From assembly GCA_937967465.1 (NCBI GenBank), contig CALBSW010000011.1, positions 1 through 48,435 of the forward strand: a stretch of 48,435 bases of DNA, given 5' to 3'. Positions 40,953-48,435 of the stretch are shown piece after piece; the stretch's first letter is position 1; every line of letters starts with the position of its first letter. Source of the stretch: an uncultured Flavobacteriales bacterium. GTDB taxonomy: Bacteria > Bacteroidota > Bacteroidia > Flavobacteriales_D > Sanyastnellaceae. Under the pieces are notes generated by a model that was not told where the DNA came from, ran no database searches, and worked only from the letters and a program-made list of their open reading frames with translations. The position numbers and the translations under genes were made by a program.

Positions 40953-42466
40953 CGGTCCGTTTTGGCTCCGTTCACTTTGACGATGCGGCCGGCCTTGTAT
41001 TGCCGAATCAGCTGCACCACACCATTCTCGTCGAAATATCGCCAGATCCCGTCGCGCAATCCACCCCGGTACGACCCAACCGATGCACGCCGACCTGTTG
41101 GCCAGAACGTGGTGTGTTCGCCCGTGGGAATTCCAGCCACATACGCCCCTTCAAATCGAACCCGCCCTTCTCCATCCGTGTGGATCCATCGGCCGTCCAA
41201 ATCTCCGTCGAGGTACACCCCTTCCCTGCGGTCATCGCGCACATGCTCCACCCATGGCCCGACTTTCCTCCCGCGCTCGTAGGATCCCATGGCCAGCGTA
41301 TCTCCGGCCGCACCCAGTTCCAGGAAATCGCCGTCCTCTCGGCCTTTGCGGTACCGTTCATCGCGGTGCACCTGCCCATTGGGGTGGTACCATTTCCATC
41401 GACCGTGCCATTGGTCCATCCGGTATCCACCCTCTTGTTCCAAGCGTCCATCCCGGGCATAGAATTGCCAATCTCCATCGCGCTTGCCCTCGAGATAGGA
41501 GCCCACCGCCTTGGGTGTTCCGTCCGGCCAGAATTCCGTCCAGGGACCGGATCTGCGACCCAAACTGTCGAGCATTCCGGATGCCTGAAGCACACCGGAT
41601 CGAAACACCTTGACCTCGACGAGGTGTCCCTCTTCATCGAAGAAGCGGTGAGTCCCCATCGGTGTGTCTTCCCGCCAGGGCCCCTCCCGAGACACTTCAC
41701 CATTGGGGTGAAACGCCTTGCGAAGATCCAAGGCCACCGCCTCCGGGGCATCCTCCACTTCCTCGCCCCGATGGAAGGTCACAGTGCGCTCCAGGTCTCC
41801 CCTTCTGGAAAAGTATTTGAACACGCCTTCTTCCAGGCCCCGCTCATAAGGGCCTTCCCGCCTGACCTGGCCGTTGGGCCAAAAGGTCATCCACTTGCCC
41901 GTTTTTCGATTCTGATCATCCAATCGATTCACCTCTTCCACCCAACGGAGCAAATCCTCTCGGAACCCCCTTCGGCGAAGGATGCGCCCTTGCTTCCCCT
42001 CTTCCACTGCATAATCCAGCGCCACTCCTTCCTTTTCTCCTCCAGACCAAGGAATCCTGGATCGAATCACGCCGTCTGCGTCGTAACCTTCTTCCCAGCC
42101 TTGCAAGGTGTCTTGCTCCCATGGCAACGTTCGAAGGCGAATCCCGGTCGTGTCCCATTGGGTTTCGATGCCATCCTTGAGCCCAGCCGCGTAGGAAAGC
42201 GTGGTTTGCACCCGGCCCTGATCATCGTAAAACACCCATTCTCCCTCGAGCTGGCCTTGCCGCCAATTTCCTTCGCTCTTCCGGGTTCCGTCTGGAAAAT
42301 AGGACACCCAATACCCCTCGGGAAGTCCATTCAAAAGCTGACCTTCACTGCTGATCGTGCCATCGGGATATCGGTATTGCACCTGGCTGGAGTCCTGAGC
42401 GCTCAGACCGTGAACACCTGCCCAGCAGAGTCCAATCCAAACGCACATCCGAAACCGATTCAGCAT
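40949..42466 (-). CDS. Exported MORN-repeat protein
   Basis: 505 aa from the ATG at 42466. The N-terminus MLNRFRMCVWIGLCWAGVHG plus LSAQ reads as a signal peptide. The rest is a chain of roughly fifteen MORN-like units of the form G-x-W-x-x-Y/F-x-x-x-G-x-x, for example GYWVSYFPDGTRKSEGNW, GKWMTFWPNGQVRREGPY and GEHTTFWPTGRRASVGSY. Databases often label such proteins as YwqK-family antitoxins; nothing here supports a toxin partner. A lipid- or peptide-binding scaffold is possible. Its stop overlaps the kinase start, so it is probably the first gene of a three-gene operon. Confidence 0.8.
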   Translation of the reverse strand: MLNRFRMCVWIGLCWAGVHGLSAQDSSQVQYRYPDGTISSEGQLLNGLPEGYWVSYFPDGTRKSEGNWRQGQLEGEWVFYDDQGRVQTTLSYAAGLKDGIETQWDTTGIRLRTLPWEQDTLQGWEEGYDADGVIRSRIPWSGGEKEGVALDYAVEEGKQGRILRRRGFREDLLRWVEEVNRLDDQNRKTGKWMTFWPNGQVRREGPYERGLEEGVFKYFSRRGDLERTVTFHRGEEVEDAPEAVALDLRKAFHPNGEVSREGPWREDTPMGTHRFFDEEGHLVEVKVFRSGVLQASGMLDSLGRRSGPWTEFWPDGTPKAVGSYLEGKRDGDWQFYARDGRLEQEGGYRMDQWHGRWKWYHPNGQVHRDERYRKGREDGDFLELGAAGDTLAMGSYERGRKVGPWVEHVRDDRREGVYLDGDLDGRWIHTDGEGRVRFEGAYVAGIPTGEHTTFWPTGRRASVGSYRGGLRDGIWRYFDENGVVQLIRQYKAGRIVKVNGAKTDR

Positions 42467-42964
42467 GACCGCAAGTTGCCACACCCAAGTGAACGACCAC
42501 AGGGGGTTTTTGGGTTTTTACCCGCACCATCTATTCTTTCTTCTTTTCTAAAAAGAGATTGTAGATGTCATAGGTCTGTTGAAACTGGGGAAAACGCGTG
42601 GCGTCAAAATTTGGAGGCCATGGCCATCCACGGTCTTTGGGATTTCGTTCACCCTTCGTCCACAACTTTCAGTTGCTTAAAATCAAGGAGAAAGCAGGGT
42701 TCTCCACAGTCAGTGTGCGATTGGGGATAAGGCACTTCTGGAGGAACTCATGTCGCTGATGGCTGTTCGCATCCTCCATTTTGATGTGGGGAGGTTTGGG
42801 AGAATTGGACCAGAAATCATGGCGCTGGATTGGGGGTCTTGTACAAGCCTCTGAGAGGAGCAAATGCGCAAATCTTTTTTCGTCTGCGTTACCCACATGT
42901 TTTCGTGCGAATTCACAATCTGATGTGTATTCAGATTCCAGCCGGTTCGGCAGAACTTGTGGCC
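42467..42964. other. Gene-poor, A/T-richer region upstream of rpiB
   Basis: About 500 bp without a confident gene, visibly richer in A/T than its surroundings. It holds the palindrome CTTGTACAAG (42838-42847) and the inverted repeat AATCTGA/TCAGATT (42917-42937) just before rpiB. On the minus strand one frame is open above 42669, meets TGA at 42671-42669, and continues for 45 codons to TAG at 42533-42531; this may be debris of a small gene. I find no RNA gene or insertion sequence. Confidence 0.4.
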
Positions 42965-43393
42965 ATGCGGATACACTTGGCAAACGACCACGCAGCTGGT
43001 GACTTGCGGGCAGCTTTGATCTCCTGGCTTGAAGAGCGAAACATGGAAGTGGTGGACCACGGAACGCCGGATGGCAACAGCGTGGATTACCCGGATCACG
43101 CGCACCCTCTGGCAGTTGGAGTCGCAGAATCAGGGGACTTGGGCATCTTGATTTGCGGATCAGCCAATGGCGTGGCCATGACGGCCAACAAGCACGAATC
43201 CATTCGGGCTGCCATTGCTTGGCGTCCGGACATCGCCCGCCTGGCCCGCGAACACAATGACGCCAATGTCCTCTGTTTGCCAGCCCGTTTCATTGCGGTG
43301 CCGGATGCACTGGATTGTGTGGACGTCTTCATTCACACCGAATTCGAAGGTGGCCGCCATGCGCGTCGCGTCGGAAAAATTGCCTGCTCATGA
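42965..43393 (+). CDS. rpiB: Ribose-5-phosphate isomerase B
   Basis: 142 aa from the ATG at 42965; the frame extends upstream but the family begins at MRIHLANDHAAG. RpiB landmarks are the catalytic Cys64 in LICGSANGVAMTANK, VDYPDHAHPLA, and His97 in AREHNDANVLCLPAR. It interconverts ribose 5-phosphate and ribulose 5-phosphate. The stop overlaps the M28 peptidase start as ATGA. Confidence 0.93.
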   Translation: MRIHLANDHAAGDLRAALISWLEERNMEVVDHGTPDGNSVDYPDHAHPLAVGVAESGDLGILICGSANGVAMTANKHESIRAAIAWRPDIARLAREHNDANVLCLPARFIAVPDALDCVDVFIHTEFEGGRHARRVGKIACS

Positions 43394-44967
43394 AACGCAC
43401 ACTCTTCACTTGGACCATTTTGACCCTTCCCCTTCTCGGATGGGGCCAAACCTTGATGCACACGGATTCAGGTTTGACATGGGCCAACACGATCACGGCG
43501 GAAGACCTCAGTGATCACCTGTACGTCCTGGCAGCGGACAGCATGGAAGGCCGAGAGACCGGAAAGGAAGGCCAGCGAAAAGCAGCGGCCTACATCGCAT
43601 CGCATTTCGAAGCAGCGGGCTTGGAACCTGTGCAAGGGTCCTATTTCCAAGACGTACCACTGAAGGTCAGTCAGTTGAAAGGAGGCATTCTCACATGGGG
43701 AGGATCAAAACTGCTCTTCAAGAATGATTGGGTCCCCTACCCTGGCATTGAAGCATCGGATGTCGAGGGAGATGTGGTGTTTGCCGGGTACGGCATCCAA
43801 GATGAAGGCTGGGATGACTATGCAGGCCTGGATGTTCGGGGCCGCATGGTGGTGATGCTCGCTGGAGAGCCCGGAGATGAAGAGCGCGGTTTTGAATTGA
43901 CCGGAACGGACCGCCCCAGCCGTTGGAGTCAGGATCGCAATGCGAAGCGTGAGTTGGCGGACAGTTTGGGGGCGTCCGCAGTATTGGTCGTGACCGAGGA
44001 ATACGATGTACTCAAGAGTCGGTTGGTGCCGTGGCTCAGCCGGGAGCGCATGCGGTTGGACGTGGACCGTGAAGGCGAGGGAACGGATTTGCCCACCTTG
44101 CTGATTTCTCAAGAAGCCCTTCTGGCCGTATCCGGTTGGAAGTCCATGAAAGTGGTGGAGAAGAAGTGGCCGAAGCGAAAGCTGAAAAACACGATTTGGC
44201 CGGACGGAAAACTGTCGATTGCCCGCATGGATGACAAGGTCATGGCGGCCAATGTCTGGGGATTGTTGCCGGGCACGGACAGCACCCTGGCCGATGAGAT
44301 TGTCGTCCTGACGAGCCACTACGATCACGTGGGGGTGGATGCAGAAGGCCTCATTTACAACGGTGCCGACGACGATGGCAGTGGAACCGTCTCCTTGCTG
44401 GAGAATGTGGAAGCCTGGACGGAGGCACACCGCGCAGGACAAGGCCCCCGGCGCTCCGTTCTGTTCATGGCGTTTGTGGGCGAGGAGAAAGGATTGTTGG
44501 GGTCAGAATGGTACAGCGACCACCCCGCATTTCCATTAGAACGGCATGTCTGCGACCTCAACATGGACATGGTCGGCCGGGTGGATGAAGCCCATGCGGA
44601 CGATGACCGGTACATCTACCTGATCGGCAGCGACAAATTGTCCAGCGAATTGCACGCCATCAGCGAAGCCGTGAACGAGGCCCATGTCGGGATTGCGCTG
44701 GACTACACGTTCAATGCACCGGACGACCCCAACCGGTTCTATTACCGGAGCGACCACTACAACTTCGCCAAGCACAACATCCCGGTGATCTTTTACTTCA
44801 GCGGGGTACACGAGGATTACCACGGTCCTGGGGACACACCGGACAAGATCCTCTACCCGAAGATGGCCGAGATCGGTAGGTTGGTGTTCCTGACCTCATG
44901 GGAGGTGGCCAACCGGGATGGAAAGTTGACCGTGGATCAGGTCAACGACTTTCCGTCGAACCGCTGA
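43390..44967 (+). CDS. Secreted M28-family metallopeptidase with PA-like insert
   Basis: 525 aa. Signal peptide MKRTLFTWTILTLPLLGWGQ. A PA-like domain lies at about residues 110-250. The M28 catalytic domain follows with ligands His313 (SHYDHVG), Asp in NGADDDGSGT (327-329), Glu365/366 (FVGEEKG), Asp393 (NMDMVGR) and His478 (DYHGPGD). It should be a di-zinc aminopeptidase acting in the periplasm or outside the cell. There is no T9SS sorting domain. The end overlaps the convergent TlpA-like gene by 26 bp. Confidence 0.93.
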   Translation: MKRTLFTWTILTLPLLGWGQTLMHTDSGLTWANTITAEDLSDHLYVLAADSMEGRETGKEGQRKAAAYIASHFEAAGLEPVQGSYFQDVPLKVSQLKGGILTWGGSKLLFKNDWVPYPGIEASDVEGDVVFAGYGIQDEGWDDYAGLDVRGRMVVMLAGEPGDEERGFELTGTDRPSRWSQDRNAKRELADSLGASAVLVVTEEYDVLKSRLVPWLSRERMRLDVDREGEGTDLPTLLISQEALLAVSGWKSMKVVEKKWPKRKLKNTIWPDGKLSIARMDDKVMAANVWGLLPGTDSTLADEIVVLTSHYDHVGVDAEGLIYNGADDDGSGTVSLLENVEAWTEAHRAGQGPRRSVLFMAFVGEEKGLLGSEWYSDHPAFPLERHVCDLNMDMVGRVDEAHADDDRYIYLIGSDKLSSELHAISEAVNEAHVGIALDYTFNAPDDPNRFYYRSDHYNFAKHNIPVIFYFSGVHEDYHGPGDTPDKILYPKMAEIGRLVFLTSWEVANRDGKLTVDQVNDFPSNR

Positions 44968-46165
44968 TTGCAGCGGCAAACCGGGCCACTTCCAAGTCGT
45001 GGGCTGGTCCCATGGCCGGTCCGTTGAACCCGCTGTGAATCCAGGGTGCCCCTCCCCCATCGACGACGATGGTGGTTGGGAAACTGACCACGCGGTCGAG
45101 AAACGGCAAGGCGGCTTGAGCCCGGGTTTTTGACGCCGGGCCGGTGAGGACAACATGCCAACGGTCACCGAACCGGTCGAGGCCCATGTGATTGGAGTAG
45201 CTGACCAATCTGTCCAAAGCCCTTTGCACTCCGCCTTCTTTGTCGAGTCCGCGCTCAAAGGCCAGGGTGTGGACGTGCAGGGTCGGGTGCTGGTCCATCA
45301 GGGTGGCGAGCAGGCGGTGTTCGTCCATGCAGTTCGGACACCACGATCCCATGACGCTGAGCACGTGAATGTGGTCGGCGCTGCTGGCTTCCCAGGATGT
45401 GGAGTCGCCATCCAGCGCAATGCCGGCGTAGGACACGGGCAGCCCAGTCCATTCGGCTTTGGGAGCGGCTTCCAGGGCTGTGGTACCCGCATCTAGTGGG
45501 GTGCCGGAAAAGGAGGTGGCATAATGGGAGCCGCTCCAGAAGGTGCCCGCAGATAGGGTGCCGTCGTCACCGAGGTTGGCAGAAAAACAGAAGAGGTGCG
45601 CGCCATCGAAGGTCTGCAGACGCAGGGTGCCATCGCCCTCAATGGAGCCGTGGAGGTAACGGAAGTCTCCTGTGGCCGTGGCGATGCTGCCCCGACAGGA
45701 TGTGCCGCTTTGCTGAAGGAACAACTGGCCATACCACGGATCGTCTGCGCCAAATGTCAAGGCCCAGGACAGCGTGTCTTCCGTCCAAGCAGGCGTGCTT
45801 TCGGCGTGTGGTTCAGCCTGCCACTGGACGGGGACGCGATAGGTTCCGGGCCGGAGGACGTCCTGCCAGAAGCCAGTGTCGTTCTGCAGTGTCAATCGGC
45901 CGTCAAATACGGGAATCGCCCAGGTGTGATCCAGAGAATCAGACGGCCTCAGGGTCAAGGTCTCGTTGCTGTTGCGAAGAACCAGGGTGTCGCCTTGCCA
46001 AACTCCGGGAATGCGAACCTCTGTGGTGTCGTTCAACGAGAAGGTGAGGGTGCCGTTCAGGACGCGCTCTGAAGGGGCAGGCGACGGCGTCGAACAGGCG
46101 GAAAGCAGAATGACCATGACAGCCGAAGCCACCATGGTCATTCCAGAAGTGCAGGTCCGAAGCAT
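44942..46165 (-). CDS. TlpA-like thioredoxin-domain lipoprotein
   Basis: 407 aa. A lipoprotein signal ends at Cys24 (VMVILLSAC). A beta-rich N-terminal domain of ~220 residues comes next, then a thioredoxin fold with the redox pair Cys276/Cys279 in MGSWCPNCMDEH and a cis-Pro loop VSFPTTIVVDGGG. Two further Cys (157 and 193) sit in the N-terminal domain. Periplasmic TlpA-like proteins reduce cytochrome c or other thiol partners; the partner here is unknown. The start overlaps the ALDH stop by one base, so the two are likely cotranscribed. Confidence 0.88.
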   Translation of the reverse strand: MLRTCTSGMTMVASAVMVILLSACSTPSPAPSERVLNGTLTFSLNDTTEVRIPGVWQGDTLVLRNSNETLTLRPSDSLDHTWAIPVFDGRLTLQNDTGFWQDVLRPGTYRVPVQWQAEPHAESTPAWTEDTLSWALTFGADDPWYGQLFLQQSGTSCRGSIATATGDFRYLHGSIEGDGTLRLQTFDGAHLFCFSANLGDDGTLSAGTFWSGSHYATSFSGTPLDAGTTALEAAPKAEWTGLPVSYAGIALDGDSTSWEASSADHIHVLSVMGSWCPNCMDEHRLLATLMDQHPTLHVHTLAFERGLDKEGGVQRALDRLVSYSNHMGLDRFGDRWHVVLTGPASKTRAQAALPFLDRVVSFPTTIVVDGGGAPWIHSGFNGPAMGPAHDLEVARFAAAISGSTESR

Positions 46166-47697
46166 CAGAGGTCGAACTTGATGCCTTGGGCGAGCGGAAG
46201 CTCCGTGCTGTAGTTGATCGTGTTGGTTTGCCGGCGCATGTAGGCCTTCCAGGCGTCACTGCCGGACTCCCGGCCGCCACCGGTCTCCTTTTCACCACCA
46301 AAGGCACCTCCAATTTCAGCACCGCTCGTTCCGATGTTGACGTTGGCAATGCCACAATCGCTGCCCGCGGCAGACAGGAACAGCTCAGCGCTGCGGAGGT
46401 TGGTGGTCATGATGGCGGAGGACAATCCCTGCACCACCCCATTCTGCATGGCGATGGCCTCGTCGAGGGTGTCGTACTTCATGACATAGAGGATGGGGGC
46501 AAACGTTTCGTGCTGGACGATGGCCATGTCGTTGGTGGCCTCCGCAATGGCGGGCTTGACGTAACACCCGGACTCGTAGCCTTCTCCAGACAAGACGCCT
46601 CCTTCGACCAGGACGCGGCCACCTTGTTCCACAACCTGTTCGAGTGCGGATTGGTACATCTTGACGGCGTCGTGGTCAATGAGTGGCCCAACGTGGTTGT
46701 TCTCATCCAGTGGGTCTCCAATGCGCAACTGGCCGTAAGCCTTGGTGATGGCGGCCACCACCTTGTCATAGATGCTGCTGTGGATGATGAGTCGGCGGGT
46801 GGAGGTGCACCGTTGTCCGCAGGTTCCAACTGCACCGAACACGGTACCGGGAACCACCATTTTGAGGTCGGCATCGGGCTCGACAATGATGGCGTTGTTG
46901 CCGCCCAACTCGAGGAGGCTTTTGCCGAGTCGCGCCGCTACGGCCTGGGCGACAATCTTGCCCATGCGAATGGAGCCGGTGGCCGAAATCAAGGCCACGC
47001 GCTTGTCGTGGGTCATCATTTCGCCGACGTTGTAGTCGCCTTGGATGATGCAGGACAGGCCCTCCGGAACGTGGTCCATGTCCCGGGTCACTTCATTCCA
47101 AATGTTCTGACATGCGACGGCAGTCAATGGCGTCTTTTCGGACGGCTTCCAGATGCAGGCGTTGCCGCAAACCCAAGCAATGGCGGTGTTCCAGTTCCAC
47201 ACGGCGACCGGGAAGTTGAAGGCACTGATGATGCCGACCACACCGAGGGGATGCCACTGCTCGTACATGCGGTGTCCGGGACGCTCGGAGTGCATGGTCA
47301 GACCGTAGAGTTGACGGGAGAGACCGACTGCGAAATCACAGATGTCGATCATTTCTTGCACCTCGCCCAGGCCTTCCTGGAGGCTTTTGCCCATCTCATA
47401 GGAGACGAGGGCTCCGAGGGCGTCTTTGTGCTTGCGGAGCGCTTCACCGTAGAGGCGAACCACTTCACCGCGCTGGGGGGCGGGAACGTGCCGCCATTCC
47501 TGTCCCGCCTTGGTGGCAGCGGCAATGACTTGCTCATACGCGTCCGCATTGCAAACACCGGTGGCGCCAATCGTGGAACCATCCACGGGGCTGGTGCTGA
47601 CAATGGTGTTGCCGAGTGCAGATTGGGTTTGACCGATTTGGACGCCGGCGTTTTCAGCCGAGAGTCCGAGTTGGTCGAGGTGGGGCTTCATGTTCAT
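46165..47697 (-). CDS. Aldehyde dehydrogenase, ALDH7/antiquitin type
   Basis: 510 aa. Catalytic Cys297 in GTCGQRCTSTRR and general base Glu263 in LLELGGNNAI; NAD-site motifs include SAFNFPVAVWNWN and KPSEKTP. The C-terminal FGGEKETGGGRESGSDAWK and RRQTNTINYS are strongly typical of the ALDH7 branch, which oxidises alpha-aminoadipate semialdehyde (piperideine-6-carboxylate) in lysine breakdown and acts on other aldehydes. The substrate assignment is from family only. M1 is used; M3 is an equally plausible start. Confidence 0.94.
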   Translation of the reverse strand: MNMKPHLDQLGLSAENAGVQIGQTQSALGNTIVSTSPVDGSTIGATGVCNADAYEQVIAAATKAGQEWRHVPAPQRGEVVRLYGEALRKHKDALGALVSYEMGKSLQEGLGEVQEMIDICDFAVGLSRQLYGLTMHSERPGHRMYEQWHPLGVVGIISAFNFPVAVWNWNTAIAWVCGNACIWKPSEKTPLTAVACQNIWNEVTRDMDHVPEGLSCIIQGDYNVGEMMTHDKRVALISATGSIRMGKIVAQAVAARLGKSLLELGGNNAIIVEPDADLKMVVPGTVFGAVGTCGQRCTSTRRLIIHSSIYDKVVAAITKAYGQLRIGDPLDENNHVGPLIDHDAVKMYQSALEQVVEQGGRVLVEGGVLSGEGYESGCYVKPAIAEATNDMAIVQHETFAPILYVMKYDTLDEAIAMQNGVVQGLSSAIMTTNLRSAELFLSAAGSDCGIANVNIGTSGAEIGGAFGGEKETGGGRESGSDAWKAYMRRQTNTINYSTELPLAQGIKFDL

Positions 47698-47866
47698 GAT
47701 GGCGAAAATTCGTCGCGAAGGTACGGGGCGGCATCACGGAACGCGAAGTTTTGGTTAGTTTGTTGATTTTCAGTTGTTTGTGTTTTCGGCGTTTCTCGGG
47801 AAACCGAGGGTAACACCTCCTCGCGAAGAGAACGTCGAAATTTGGGCCTCTCAGAGGTTGACTCAG

Positions 47867-47882
47867 TGTTCCACGTGGAACA
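47867..47882. promoter_or_regulatory. parS-like chromosome-partition site
   Basis: TGTTCCACGTGGAACA is a perfect 16-bp palindrome matching the core GTTYCACGTGRAAC of bacterial parS sites bound by ParB. It starts in the gap 4 bp beyond the mnmG stop codon, and mnmG is origin-proximal in many bacteria. The remaining 47698-47866 gap has a small GAAA-loop hairpin (CTCGG/CCGAG, 47795-47808) and no gene. Confidence 0.8.
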
Positions 47883-47886
47883 TGGG

Positions 47887-48435
47887 CTACCGGCCGAGGT
47901 AGACCATCAGCACGGACAGGTCAGACGCGGAGACGCCGCTGATTTTGCTCGCGGCTCCAAGGGTGTCTGGTTTGTGCTCAGCAAGCTTCGTTCTGCCTTC
48001 CATGCTGAGGGATGTCATTCTGGCGTATTCCAAATCGGGAGGCAGGGTGAGTCCTTCCATTTCTCGCATGCGGTCAGCTTGTGCCTGCTCTTTCTCGATA
48101 TAGCCTTTGTATTTGATCTGGGTCTCGGTCAGGTCGTACCAAGGTGCTGGGTGATGGCGGTCGTTGTTGAGGAGCTCCTTGTCGTTGTTCATGAGGTTCT
48201 GCAAGTGAACGTGGGGTCGGGACAGCAGTTGGCTCCAGCGGGTCTTCTGGCGAATGGGGCTGCTTCCAGCAGACTCGAGGGTGGCGTTGATGGATTCTGG
48301 TGTGGCAGAGGAAGACTCGAGCTCCTTGGTCATGGATTGGATGGTGGCTTGTTTGTTTTCGAAGTGCGCCCAATCTGCGTCACCAATCAGTCCCAGTGCC
48401 CTGCCTTTGGGGGTCAGGCGTTGGTCCGCGTTGTC
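47887..48435 (-). CDS. mnmG: tRNA uridine-5-carboxymethylaminomethyl enzyme MnmG, C-terminal part
   Basis: 182 codons are visible; the 5' part lies beyond the window edge. The frame runs from DNADQRLTPKGRALGLIGD at the edge through IKYKGYIEKEQAQADRM and TLGAASKISGVSASDLSVLM to VYLGR, the characteristic C-terminal helical domain of MnmG (GidA). With MnmE it modifies U34 of certain tRNAs using FAD and a folate. An internal Met at 48333 is not the start, since the alignment to the family continues upstream of it. Confidence 0.95.
   Translation of the reverse strand, partial: DNADQRLTPKGRALGLIGDADWAHFENKQATIQSMTKELESSSATPESINATLESAGSSPIRQKTRWSQLLSRPHVHLQNLMNNDKELLNNDRHHPAPWYDLTETQIKYKGYIEKEQAQADRMREMEGLTLPPDLEYARMTSLSMEGRTKLAEHKPDTLGAASKISGVSASDLSVLMVYLGR

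Noticed and set aside
40949..42466. MORN protein as an antitoxin (YwqK label)
   Set aside because: There is no toxin gene adjacent, and the protein has an export signal; the label reflects a weak family name.
40949..42466. DNA tandem repeat in the MORN gene
   Set aside because: The repetition is at the protein level with divergent codons; there is no tandem DNA repeat.
48333..48435. Start of a short separate gene at the internal Met of mnmG
   Set aside because: The family alignment continues upstream of that Met to the window edge, so it is an internal codon.
1..48435. CRISPR arrays, insertion sequences, prophage or rRNA
   Set aside because: No repeated spacer pattern, transposase, integrase, terminal inverted repeats or rRNA sequence was seen anywhere in the window.

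Overview
The window is chromosomal DNA from a high-GC member of the Bacteroidota, probably of flavobacterial or cryomorph type. The evidence is the gene families present: a T9SS C-terminal sorting domain, SusC/SusD, DUF4270, DUF3098, DUF4837, a SprE/PorW lipoprotein and an AtpB with a His-rich signal-bearing N-terminus. In addition, tRNA genes do not encode CCA, and two promoters fit the Bacteroidota TTG-N20-TAnnTTTG pattern. I see no insertion sequence, prophage, CRISPR array or rRNA. A perfect 16-bp parS-like palindrome next to mnmG (gidA) at the right edge suggests the window lies near the replication origin.

Layout. 1-5.5 kb (minus): T9SS cargo protein, tRNA-Leu(CAA), a membrane histidine kinase and a large AsmA-like protein. 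5.6-6.4 kb (plus): an exported lipoprotein superoxide dismutase. 6.35-12.8 kb (minus): an envelope-biogenesis run of lipoprotein, uppP, DUF3098, ftsX, SlyD-like isomerase, DUF4837 lipoprotein, MltD-like transglycosylase, a very short tatA, and panC. 12.9-17.1 kb (plus): GT5 half-protein, DUF4270 lipoprotein and glmS. Next come a PLP decarboxylase (minus), an outer-membrane barrel protein and a cyclase-family hydrolase (plus), then a susC-susD pair (minus) ending near 25.25 kb.

25.4-35.7 kb (all minus) is one long same-strand block: sprE/porW, bactofilin, atpZ-like, a small membrane protein, atpB-E-F-H-A-G, and an NtrY-like kinase whose start overlaps atpG. atpD and atpC are not here, as is common when the Bacteroidota operon is split. 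A divergent M23 peptidase faces sprE. Then follow a PfkB-family sugar kinase, tRNA-Asn with its promoter and terminator, and an operon (minus) of a MORN-repeat exported protein, a soluble four-PAS HisKA_2 kinase and a LytTR response regulator. The right end holds rpiB and an M28 peptidase (plus, ATGA overlap), a TlpA-like lipoprotein and an ALDH7-type dehydrogenase (minus), the parS-like site and the 3' part of mnmG.

The most notable observation is that atpB, the proton-channel a subunit of an otherwise intact ATP synthase operon, carries an in-frame TAG exactly at the position of the E. coli a-subunit Glu196. A single G-to-T change would produce it. It may be a base error, a real lesion, or a readthrough site. 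The other items worth a second look are the parS-like site, the MORN/PAS-kinase/LytTR operon, the M23 peptidase-SprE-bactofilin neighbourhood, and a gene-poor, A/T-richer stretch before rpiB that may hold gene debris.
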